Below, in pieces: positions 19,774 to 24,712 of a stretch of 24,712 nucleotides of DNA. Position numbers and translations under genes: made by a program. The DNA comes from a virus, in the IMG/VR virus record IMGVR_UViG_3300009285_000037, positions 1-24,712 of that record. One strand, 5' to 3'. The notes beneath the pieces are model-generated. The model worked only from the letters and a program-made list of their open reading frames with translations, did not search any database and was not told the DNA's origin. The stretch's first letter is position 1. Each line of letters opens with the position of its first letter.

Positions 19774-20154
19774 TCACAAGTTTATATCGGCTCCTTTCGG
19801 CAATGCTTTGATGGCTGTAAGTCTGCGCTTCAACTCATCGTTTTCATCACGTAGATAATCGAGCGTTTGCTGTGCGCGCTGCATTGCGTTTAGATGCTCT
19901 TCACGCGTGATGATTGGGGCATCGTATTCGATGATCTCATGGCCTGGTCTTGCGTAGCCGCGAGCGATTTCTTCGCTTACGATGCGTATGCGGTAGACTG
20001 ACTGGCTCCCGAAAAATTCGGTTCGGAATGTTTCGCCTTCGGGAATATCAACTTGCCAAAGGCCGCCATATTCGCCCGGCTTAGTGATACTGCCCGCGAT
20101 GGTGATGTGTCCCATCAACTCGACAACTGCCCAGGTATTATTATTTTCTGACAT
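19774..20154 (-). CDS. phage early protein, acetyl-/methyl-transferase-neighbour type, function unknown (126 aa)
   Basis: I chose ATG 20154 because AAAGGA is at a proper 8-nt distance; ATG 20160 is too close to it. The N-terminal TWAVVELMGHITIAGSITKP, followed by a WQVDIP strand, EFFGSQSVYRIRIVSEEIA and YARPGHE, is a pattern I have seen in uncharacterised phage proteins. The last 45 residues are a coiled coil (MQRAQQTLDYLRDENDELKRRL). It is the last gene before the early/late terminator. The product name is descriptive only; no activity is shown. Confidence 0.72.
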   Translation of the reverse strand: MSENNNTWAVVELMGHITIAGSITKPGEYGGLWQVDIPEGETFRTEFFGSQSVYRIRIVSEEIARGYARPGHEIIEYDAPIITREEHLNAMQRAQQTLDYLRDENDELKRRLTAIKALPKGADINL

Positions 20155-20168
20155 TTTCATTTCCTTTC

Positions 20169-20215
20169 ATCAATAAAACTGCGTGCGTGACGTGCGCACG
20201 CACAGTTTTATTGAT
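20169..20215. terminator. bidirectional terminator-like hairpin in the early operon
   Basis: ATCAATAAAACT (20169-20180) pairs perfectly with AGTTTTATTGAT (20204-20215), with GCGTGCG/CGCACGC inside. A-rich arm, GC stem, T-rich arm. Overlaps the stop codon of the upstream gene. It may reduce expression of the next gene. Its GC core matches the hairpin at 422-458. Confidence 0.65.
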
Positions 20216-20489
20216 GGTTCTTTTTCCAATTAGGATCGACATGGGATAGGAATTGGTTGAGTGCGCGGATAACGGCAGTTCGCCATGTGTTGTTGATACC
20301 TGCCTGTACGGTAGCCAGGCCCAAATGCCTTTGAATTTCTCTGACGGCTTCGCTCACGTTCTGTAATTCATTGAGCGTTGTTTCGAGCCTGTCGAGATGC
20401 TTGCTATCGAGTTTGTTGATAGCTTGCAGGATGACGCGCGTTCGGTCGGTGATGGGTTGCTCTGTTGGTTCTAATTCAACGTCTGCCAT
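20208..20489 (-). CDS. small hypothetical helical protein (93 aa)
   Basis: Starts at ATG 20489; the upstream extension is rejected because it overlaps the preceding gene and contains no better site. Acidic N-terminus (MADVELEPTEQP), then long helices (RTRVILQAINKLDSKHLDRL, LNELQNVSEAVREIQRHLG). Likely a small all-helical, possibly oligomeric protein. No family recognised. Confidence 0.65.
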   Translation of the reverse strand: MADVELEPTEQPITDRTRVILQAINKLDSKHLDRLETTLNELQNVSEAVREIQRHLGLATVQAGINNTWRTAVIRALNQFLSHVDPNWKKNHQ

Positions 20490-20505
20490 GATGTTACTTC
20501 TAAAG

Positions 20506-20799
20506 CTAGAACATCTGAGCTTGGATCGTGCGCGCCGTTGGTATTTCGGCTTTGAGCGCCATGCGCCGATCATTGTCGACAATTCTACTCGGCTCTACAT
20601 GCTTCACATGGTACGGCCAGTGTTTGAGCACGGTTTTCCATTCCTGCTCTGATGGATATACCTTATCGCGCGCGATGATGAGCGTGAACGCATTTGGTCT
20701 TTGTAGGATGGAAACGTGCAAGCCTTGTTTGAGCGCGCGCTTGGCCGGTTTCCCCTGGTGTGTTTCGTCAATCATTTGGTTGATGAGTTGGGTTAGCAT
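20506..20799 (-). CDS. small hypothetical protein (97 aa)
   Basis: ATG 20799 follows AGGAGTCCAGCC, close to the shared ribosome module. Contains a basic middle (HQGKPAKRALKQGLHVSIL), a strand FTLIIARDKVYPSEQEWKTV and an aromatic-basic segment. The mixed alpha/beta layout and early position resemble many uncharacterised phage genes. Overlaps the preceding gene by 32 nt. Confidence 0.65.
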   Translation of the reverse strand: MLTQLINQMIDETHQGKPAKRALKQGLHVSILQRPNAFTLIIARDKVYPSEQEWKTVLKHWPYHVKHVEPSRIVDNDRRMALKAEIPTARTIQAQMF

Positions 20800-20971
20800 G
20801 GCTGGACTCCTGTTGTTCTTCCAGGTATTCCCTGGCTTCTGTTGTGGCCTGCTCGCTTGATGTGTAGGCTTTGCGGGTGACGTAGATTATATCTGCGCCG
20901 ATGGACACGATGCAGTAATGCTGCCGGCGCGGTGTGAGTTTGATCGTGAATGTGTAGGGCTGCATGTTCAT
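20768..20971 (-). CDS. small hypothetical protein (67 aa)
   Basis: ATG 20971 overlaps the upstream stop (ATGA), with AAGGAG upstream. Beta-strand pair (YTFTIKLTPRRQHYCIVSIG) then a helix (SEQATTEAREYLEEQQ) and a disordered end. A similar strand-then-helix plan is seen in the 72-aa gene at 2877, but I would not claim homology. Confidence 0.66.
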   Translation of the reverse strand: MNMQPYTFTIKLTPRRQHYCIVSIGADIIYVTRKAYTSSEQATTEAREYLEEQQESSHANPTHQPND

Positions 20972-21435
20972 TTTTCGATGATCTCCTTTGATTGAGAAAT
21001 GGTGTTTGACAACTTACCGTACTGCTCCCTGAATTGCTCGATCCACTTCCTGGCCTTCGGTGTGATGAACATTGCCGCGTCCCGCTCTACGATGTCCATT
21101 GCCTTGACGGCGAAGTCGATGGTCAACGCCATGCGTCGGTTGAGAATTGCAAGTGCCTGGTTCTCGTCGAACAATTCGCCCACGGCTTCCTTCACGTTCT
21201 CGAATTCGGTGAGTGCCTCATCCAAGTCTGATGTATGGCCGGTGATGTCCAGGAGGCGCTTGCCTGTGATGGCAGACAGGCATGTCGGGCACGTAACCTT
21301 TTCGCTATTGGCTGAGACTGTGCGCTTGTCATCACTTGACGCAACAGCGCCGCACAAGGCGAAGTACTTTTCTTTGGTGTCCGGGCTGTTCTCTGTTCTA
21401 ACGAGTAGATGGCGTATGATTGATTTGTTGTGCAT
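20968..21435 (-). CDS. hypothetical protein with Cys motif (155 aa)
   Basis: The N-terminal third has FALCGA and later CPTC (about 49-52), so three cysteines that could bind a metal with a His. The rest is mostly helical (LDEALTEFENVKEAVGELFD, IDFAVKAMDIVERDAAM, KARKWIEQFREQYGKL). AAAGG lies 10 nt before ATG 21435. Starts 38 nt inside the preceding gene. Function unknown. Confidence 0.7.
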   Translation of the reverse strand: MHNKSIIRHLLVRTENSPDTKEKYFALCGAVASSDDKRTVSANSEKVTCPTCLSAITGKRLLDITGHTSDLDEALTEFENVKEAVGELFDENQALAILNRRMALTIDFAVKAMDIVERDAAMFITPKARKWIEQFREQYGKLSNTISQSKEIIEK

Positions 21436-21736
21436 GGTTGTATAGCCTTTCTACGATCCGGTTTCGGCTTTTCTTGTCGAGAGTGTATCTCCACCACTTG
21501 ACGTGAGGGGGCAATGGCTCGCTCTTTCTGGCGGTGTGTGATCGCTGGTACTTCGGCAGGAATAGCATCTTGCGGATGTTGGCATTTGTCGGCTGTTCGC
21601 CGTAGCGAATGAGCCGGTGCACGTAGTACACGTTTACACCCAGTGTCTTTGCCAGTGTTTGGAAATTCCAGCGCGCCCGTCGGAATTCGGTCTTGAGCCG
21701 GCGCGGCGTGGCGGGATGGATGGACGGCTTTATCAT
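21398..21736 (-). CDS. helix-turn-helix DNA-binding protein (112 aa)
   Basis: ATG 21736 is taken because upstream in-frame sequence includes a palindromic repeat (21752-21772). Residues about 10-45 (RRLKTEFRRARWNFQTLAKT, then LGVNVYYVHRLIRYG) form a helix-turn-helix like that of phage repressors. The C-terminal half is basic, with PPHVKWWRYTLDKKSRN and a terminal helix. A regulator of early genes or a replication accessory factor would fit. Lies four bases after the preceding stop. Confidence 0.7.
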   Translation of the reverse strand: MIKPSIHPATPRRLKTEFRRARWNFQTLAKTLGVNVYYVHRLIRYGEQPTNANIRKMLFLPKYQRSHTARKSEPLPPHVKWWRYTLDKKSRNRIVERLYNHAQQINHTPSTR

Positions 21737-21740
21737 GGTT

Positions 21741-21953
21741 CTATTCTTCTCCTGCCTGCTGGTAGGCAGGTCGGTAATTTGTATGAACGCCTTTTTCAAG
21801 ATGGATTTCATGACCGGATTCTCTAACATGCTTTCGGATTTCTTTGTAGCCTGTTTCTTTGTCCGTATGATCTGTATACTCCCAAGAACAGTTATTGCAA
21901 GTAGCGAGAAAATGTGGTGCTCCGTATTGAATAGCGATGACTGCTTTTCTCAT
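21741..21953 (-). CDS. zinc-finger-like small protein (70 aa)
   Basis: ATG 21953 overlaps the preceding stop (ATGA), with CGGAG upstream. Core: FLATCNNCSWEY, TDHTDKETGYKEIRKHVRES, then GHEIH. One CxxC pair followed by spaced histidines suggests a Zn-binding finger. The last residues (AYQQAGEE) come from a palindromic repeat. Similar small proteins are common in actinophage-like and Chloroflexi elements; function unknown. Confidence 0.7.
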   Translation of the reverse strand: MRKAVIAIQYGAPHFLATCNNCSWEYTDHTDKETGYKEIRKHVRESGHEIHLEKGVHTNYRPAYQQAGEE

Positions 21954-22144
21954 GGTTTGCACTCCGCTAGATTTCCACGTGGGACGATCATAAATCTATT
22001 GTCATCAAGAAACACCAAGGCGTTGATGATCTTCTTTCCGCCACTCTTGATGATTGTTCCGCGGGCTAGATGTGGACACGTTGTGCGCATGGACTTCCGA
22101 TAATGCAGTTCTACGCGTGTGCCTGGCTTGGGTCTCCATATCAC
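21950..22144 (-). CDS. small hypothetical protein (64 aa)
   Basis: GTG 22144 overlaps the stop of the lipoprotein gene (GTGA), with GGAG 8 nt upstream. A beta-rich basic protein (VELHYRKSMRTTCPHLARGT, IINALVFLDDNRFMIVPRG). A small SH3-like or translation-factor-like barrel is possible by appearance. An ATG-like longer start at 22219 would overlap the lipoprotein domain fully and is unlikely. Confidence 0.6.
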   Translation of the reverse strand: MIWRPKPGTRVELHYRKSMRTTCPHLARGTIIKSGGKKIINALVFLDDNRFMIVPRGNLAECKP

Positions 22145-22551
22145 GGCGCACACTCCGCAAGCCGTAAGTATTTCGCATTGGCGTAGCCGGTGCCCTGGCT
22201 GGTGCTGAGTTTCCACCACTGCCCGCCTGCCTGTCCGCGGGACGCAGGCAGGAATGCAATAACTCTAACCTGCTCCCCATTGTGAAGGTAAGCCAGGACC
22301 TGCGCTCGCTCGTTCGGCTGGTCCCGAAGATGGAGGGATTGGATCGCGGTCACGGTGGCGCAGAGAGGCGCGGCGGTGGGGATCTCAAAAACTGTTCCGC
22401 TGGCGGGTTCGTCATTGTTGGCATGCACTATCGCTGTTTGCGTGGGTGTTGATGTGGCGCTTTTTGTGGCGGTGTCTGCCGGAATGGTGCTTGTCATGCA
22501 GGCAAGGGATGCAAGGATCGCGATCGCGATCGCGATTGGGATGATCTTCAT
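22141..22551 (-). CDS. lipoprotein with SH3b domain (136 aa)
   Basis: N-terminal signal with lipobox LASLAC (Cys18) predicts an exported, lipid-anchored protein. Residues 19-65 are a Thr/Ser/Pro-rich linker. Residues 66-136 form a bacterial SH3 domain (TVTAIQSLHLRDQP, YLHNGEQVRVIAF, WWKLSTSQGTGYANAKYLRL). SH3b domains often bind peptidoglycan, so surface exclusion or cell-wall attachment is plausible. The hydrophobic IAIAIAI run is encoded by a GATCGC tandem repeat near 22519-22540. A palindromic repeat (22222-22252) inserts PASRGQAGGQ inside the SH3 domain. Coupled by ATGA to the initiator gene. Confidence 0.82.
   Translation of the reverse strand: MKIIPIAIAIAILASLACMTSTIPADTATKSATSTPTQTAIVHANNDEPASGTVFEIPTAAPLCATVTAIQSLHLRDQPNERAQVLAYLHNGEQVRVIAFLPASRGQAGGQWWKLSTSQGTGYANAKYLRLAECAP
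22222..22252. repeat. in-frame palindromic repeat inside the SH3b domain
   Basis: Encodes PASRGQAGGQ in a loop of the SH3b fold. Its GGCAGGCGGGCAG end is identical to the copy in the small terminase gene. Confidence 0.8.
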
Positions 22552-23231
22552 TGGACTGCCTCCGGCACGACAAACTTTATCCTGATTGGTTCATCTGTTG
22601 CGAGAATTCCAGTCAGTTTACTTTGAGCCTGTTTTGCTATCCGTGTGGTTAGCCAATCGCTTGTGTAGCTGTCTGGTACTTCGACTGTCAAAATCTTTCC
22701 GTCAAAGGCGACGGCTTTTGTCGGCTCGATCCACTTTGTGAACTGGCTTCCGGTCAGTTCTTTTTGTAGTTCGGTTTTCAGTGTCGCCCAAATCATCCCA
22801 AAATCTATATTATTTACATATTGTAAATCTAAGGGTGAGTCTTTAATATTGGGTGGCACCATGTCACCCGAAGGAATGTCACCCGAAGGAATGTCACCCG
22901 AAGGAATGTCACCCCTTTCAAATGTCACCGGTGACACCATGCCACCCCCTGCCCCTGGGATGTACCATCGGTTTTGACCCTTTGGGCCTTGTCCGTCTGC
23001 TACAAGCGCGCCCATTTCTTCGAGTTGGCGCGTTAGTCTTTGGACTGTGCGCTCGTCGAGTCCCGTTTTCCTGGCTATGGTGAGGATGGCTGGGAAGATG
23101 TTTCGCCCGTTGTGGTCGGCGTGGTCTGCGTACATGGCGAGCACGAATTTAGTACTTGATCTAAATGACAAGCCGTTTATTTCGGTTGGGCATTCCATTT
23201 CGAGGACTAATGACATTGTTTTGACGCTCAT
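22548..23231 (-). CDS. replication initiator: winged HTH plus DnaA N-terminal-like domain (227 aa)
   Basis: ATG 23231 has AAAGGAG 8 nt upstream; the longer start at 23252 lies in a hairpin. Residues 20-95 look like an HTH_36/RepA-type winged helix (FRSSTKFVLAMYADHAD, IFPAILTIARKTGLDERTVQ, RLTRQLEEMGALV). Residues 107-124 are GDIPS repeats encoded by iteron-like DNA. Residues 147-200 match DnaA domain I-like sequence (IWATLKTELQKELTGSQFTK, WIEPTKAVAFDGKILTVEVP, SYTSDWLTTR), a domain that recruits DnaB helicase or partners. With no helicase or polymerase encoded, the element must use host replication machinery. Confidence 0.82.
   Translation of the reverse strand: MSVKTMSLVLEMECPTEINGLSFRSSTKFVLAMYADHADHNGRNIFPAILTIARKTGLDERTVQRLTRQLEEMGALVADGQGPKGQNRWYIPGAGGGMVSPVTFERGDIPSGDIPSGDIPSGDMVPPNIKDSPLDLQYVNNIDFGMIWATLKTELQKELTGSQFTKWIEPTKAVAFDGKILTVEVPDSYTSDWLTTRIAKQAQSKLTGILATDEPIRIKFVVPEAVQ
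22801..22936. other. candidate replication origin inside the initiator gene
   Basis: TGTCACC occurs at 22862, 22877, 22892, 22907 and 22923: exact 15-bp steps and then one of 16. The last forms the 14-bp palindrome TGTCACCGGTGACA (22923-22936). Directly beside it, 22801-22850 is very AT-rich (AAATCTATATTATTTACATA, then TTGTAAATCT) with a TTTACA/TGTAAA dyad. Iterons next to an unwinding element inside the initiator gene is the lambda O / ori arrangement. Confidence 0.65.
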
Positions 23232-23256
23232 GGTAGAATCTCCTTTGCTCATGGTG

Positions 23257-23296
23257 CTCTCGCGCGGCTTTGACCGCGCGAGAGCGTTTTTATTTT
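23257..23296 (+). terminator. plus-strand intrinsic terminator in the initiator's 5' leader
   Basis: CTCTCGCGCGG (23257-23267) pairs perfectly with CCGCGCGAGAG (23274-23284), followed by CGTTTTTATTTT on the plus strand. No plus-strand gene ends here, which suggests an antisense transcript over the initiator start. I found no convincing promoter for it. In the leftward mRNA the same stem lies 26 nt before the initiator ATG. Confidence 0.78.
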
Positions 23297-23463
23297 CTGA
23301 TCATCTTCCGAAACCATCGGATGAACCGGTTAGGTCTGACGACCTTTATCAACCTGCGGAGTCTGGTCTGTGTAATGAGATCATCGTCCAGCCTGGGCGC
23401 TCGTGATGTGCGGCGCCGGAATTCCAGTAGGCGTTTGGCTTTTTGGAGTTTTCGGTTTTTCAT
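23290..23463 (-). CDS. very basic small protein (57 aa)
   Basis: ATG 23463 has GGAG 7 nt upstream. Over a third of residues are Arg or Lys (KNRKLQKAKRLLEFRRRTSR, then FIRWFRKMIRK), which suggests nucleic-acid binding. The first 83 nt overlap the end of the preceding gene in another frame, so at least one of the two may be over-called. No family recognised. Confidence 0.5.
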   Translation of the reverse strand: MKNRKLQKAKRLLEFRRRTSRAPRLDDDLITQTRLRRLIKVVRPNRFIRWFRKMIRK

Positions 23464-23578
23464 TTGTGGCTCCCATGGCCAGGACAGGCAGGTTGGGCGG
23501 GTCTCCATGCCTGGGGCATGGGCCGTTGTCGCCGATGTAGTGGAGGCAGATGCAGGTCTCGACTTTCTGGTTGTTCAT
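23381..23578 (-). CDS. small Cys/His protein (65 aa)
   Basis: ATG 23578 follows AAAGGAGAAAACAGCA, a clear member of the shared ribosome module, the best support for this gene. The N-terminus has CICLHYIGDNGPCPRHGD, a plausible zinc site. The rest is Pro/Lys/Thr-rich and probably disordered. It overlaps the basic 57-aa frame. Confidence 0.58.
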   Translation of the reverse strand: MNNQKVETCICLHYIGDNGPCPRHGDPPNLPVLAMGATNEKPKTPKSQTPTGIPAPHITSAQAGR

Positions 23579-23612
23579 TGCTGTTTTCTCCTTTTAAGTT
23601 GACACGTGTCAT

Positions 23613-23801
23613 TCACTTGTGCCGGTAGTAGCGGTTTCTGTGGCGGCTGTTCAAGAATTTCTGGTTTACGAAATGGGTCTCGAATTCTTCTCCGCAACAG
23701 GCACAAGTCTTGATTACGATGGGCTGGCGTTTGCCTGTGAAGCGGGGTCCAGTGTTGCTTCCGGCGCTACCGGCTCCTGTGCTGCCTTCATGTGGCTGCA
23801 C
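23613..23801 (-). CDS. degenerate zinc-ribbon protein (62 aa), start uncertain
   Basis: The C-terminal KTCACCGEEFETHF, then NQKFLNSRHRNRYYRHK, follows the common CxxCG-x-F ... FCSxxCRxRYYR zinc-ribbon pattern, but the second cysteine pair is replaced (LNSRH). GTG 23801, with GGAG close by, is the most likely start; none is ideal. The frame overlaps the next gene upstream. Confidence 0.5.
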   Translation of the reverse strand: MQPHEGSTGAGSAGSNTGPRFTGKRQPIVIKTCACCGEEFETHFVNQKFLNSRHRNRYYRHK

Positions 23802-23893
23802 AACTCTCCACCGATCCAGTCCCGGCCTTCCTTCAAGCAGGACAGGCAAAAGGCTCTGCGCTTGCTGCCGTCCCTGCTGGTGATGGTTTGCAT
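23714..23893 (-). CDS. zinc-finger-like small protein (59 aa)
   Basis: ATG 23893 has AAGG 7 nt upstream. FCLSC (about 16-20), then ELCSH (about 31-35), gives a C-x2-C ... C-x-H site. The C-terminus is Ala/Pro/Ser-rich. It follows the membrane protein by 23 bp and overlaps the degenerate ribbon gene in another frame. Function unknown. Confidence 0.5.
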   Translation of the reverse strand: MQTITSRDGSKRRAFCLSCLKEGRDWIGGELCSHMKAAQEPVAPEATLDPASQANASPS

Positions 23894-23916
23894 CCACAAG
23901 CCTTGAGTCAATTGCG

Positions 23917-24507
23917 TTACTCGCTTGGAGTCGGAAAAGGGGAAGGGGTCGTGACCTGGGGCACGGTTGGGGTGATGGGGGAGGGGACTTGTGCTGGGTA
24001 GGTTCGGCTCTCGACTCTGCGGTCGAATACAGTTTCGCTGATGGGTGTGCCTTTGCTTTTCCATGCTGCGCCGATGTCGTCGCCGATGAAGTCGAGCACT
24101 AAGGCGACTGCATGGACTCCGCCTAGTATGCGGATCGCCCAAATCATGATGTCGATTTCTTCCTTCGTGAAGGCTATCCCTGCGTTGGTATAGGCTTCGA
24201 CTTGCATCCCGAAGCCTGCGGCTGCCAGTTCGCCGATCCCGCAAATTAGGATCATGGACATGGAGACGAACTTTTGCAGGTCTGTCTTTGCCATAAACTT
24301 GAAGATCAGGATGTAGGCGATGAAGGCTCCGCCTGTCAGTCCGAATCCGAGTGGTCGGTATATGGCTTGCTCATCTGGAAACGTCCACGCGAAGAAATTT
24401 AGCGTGTGTAATCCGAGAAAGGCGAGCACGGTTAAGGCGATTATTACTTTGCCTGCTCCGGCGAAGAATCGCCCGATTCCGCTGTCACTTGCTGGTTGGT
24501 TTTGCAT
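23917..24507 (-). CDS. four-helix membrane protein (196 aa)
   Basis: ATG 24507 follows GGAGAATCCAGCA. Predicted transmembrane helices at about 19-40, 52-72, 80-101 and 118-141, then a Pro/Thr/Ser-rich cytoplasmic or outside tail (PSPITPTVPQVTTPSPFPTP). No signal peptide or lipobox. It lies between the LexA-like regulator and the replication genes, a place where superinfection-exclusion or membrane-anchoring proteins are found, but no family is recognised. Confidence 0.78.
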   Translation of the reverse strand: MQNQPASDSGIGRFFAGAGKVIIALTVLAFLGLHTLNFFAWTFPDEQAIYRPLGFGLTGGAFIAYILIFKFMAKTDLQKFVSMSMILICGIGELAAAGFGMQVEAYTNAGIAFTKEEIDIMIWAIRILGGVHAVALVLDFIGDDIGAAWKSKGTPISETVFDRRVESRTYPAQVPSPITPTVPQVTTPSPFPTPSE

Positions 24508-24712
24508 TGCTGGATTCTCCTTTTGGCTCTATGGCGCCATGGCGACACAAGAGTAGATAGATTGAGAGCGGCACAGGCTTGCTCTTTATTCTTTTGATTT
24601 CCCCGTATTTTTCGAGTTTCATGTAGCAGTATCTGACTGCTGATGTAGAGCGTAAGCCTGTTGCTGCTTGTATGTTGCGGATGGTTGGCGGGATGGCATT
24701 CTCCCGCCAATA
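24485..24712 (-). CDS. LexA-type winged-helix regulator, C-terminal part (5' portion is at 119..1)
   Basis: Bases 24636-24712 repeat 1-77, so the real join is 24485..24635 with 1..119. This part holds the wing (YGEIKRIKSKP) and a tail of about 25 residues. The tail includes LCRHGAIEP, encoded by the palindromic ATGGCGCCATGGCGACAC repeat at 24531-24548. The last codons overlap the start of the next gene (24507) and also form its ribosome binding site (GGAGAATCCAGCA). The family match is to LexA DNA-binding domains only. The tail looks acquired from repeat sequence rather than conserved. Confidence 0.8.
   Translation of the reverse strand, partial: YWRENAIPPTIRNIQAATGLRSTSAVRYCYMKLEKYGEIKRIKSKPVPLSIYLLLCRHGAIEPKGESSNAKPTSK
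24636..24712. repeat. terminal direct repeat, copy at window end (circular overlap)
   Basis: Exact repeat of bases 1-77. Removing one copy gives a circle of about 24,635 bp. Confidence 0.93.

Noticed and set aside
22860-22936. CRISPR-like array because of regular repeats
   Set aside because: The repeats are 15-bp tandem units without unique spacers and lie inside a coding region; they fit iterons or a repeated linker.
24444-24710. Minus-strand 88-aa frame near the window end
   Set aside because: It is another frame of the LexA-like gene, which is better supported by domain match and continues across the circle.

Overview
The window is almost certainly one complete circular genome. Its first 77 bases (1-77) reappear exactly as its last 77 (24636-24712), which leaves a circle of about 24,635 bp. 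Joining the ends also restores a gene cut by the linearisation, a LexA-type winged-helix regulator read from 119 through 1 into 24485. The content is that of a small temperate tailed-phage genome or a capsid-forming phage satellite: tyrosine integrase, attP core made of a tRNA-Gly 3' half, excisionase, replication initiator, small and large terminase, portal, a fused protease/scaffold/capsid gene, GH25 endolysin and one large fibre-like protein. I saw no tape measure, tail tube, baseplate, DNA polymerase, helicase or primase. The host is not shown directly. The tRNA core, the HTH plus DnaA-N initiator and the many CCTGYCTGC/GCAGRCAGG palindromes make me think of Chloroflexota (Anaerolineae-like), but that is inference only.

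Layout. Integration module (1-2240): integrase on plus, attP just behind it, then a leaderless-type excisionase on minus. Accessory module (2238-4594, minus): five small unknown genes in an overlapping chain, a SLOG-like nucleotide-binding protein and a small protein with its own strong promoter. A repeat-rich 790 bp non-coding stretch follows (4595-5387) with a 230 bp imperfect palindrome, operator-like repeats and two structured direct repeats. Two plus-strand genes follow: a small RHH-like protein and an HNH-AP2 endonuclease. A plus-strand promoter and intrinsic terminator then bracket a likely small RNA (6388-6516).

The rest is one long leftward block. In transcription order the early part is a 38-aa peptide, the LexA-like regulator, a four-helix membrane protein, zinc-ribbon and small basic proteins, the replication initiator (iteron-like repeats and an AT-rich stretch inside its own gene), an SH3b lipoprotein and about eight small unknown genes. 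It ends at an intrinsic terminator only 10 nt before the start of an HD-GYP phosphodiesterase, the first gene of the late part. That part continues with GH25 endolysin, an unknown protein, an XhlA-like membrane protein, TerS, a zinc-ribbon protein, TerL, a small protein, portal, a small protein, the protease-scaffold-capsid fusion, two tandem paralogues, two or three small genes, an adaptor-like protein and the fibre-like protein. Most junctions are ATGA or GTGA overlaps, so these are tightly coupled operons.

The observations I rate highest are the lambda-like origin inside the initiator gene, the apparent lack of a tail module, the terminator-gated HD-GYP gene, the likely sRNA, the 230 bp palindrome, the covarying hairpin repeats, and palindromic repeats that have become protein-coding sequence in several unrelated genes.
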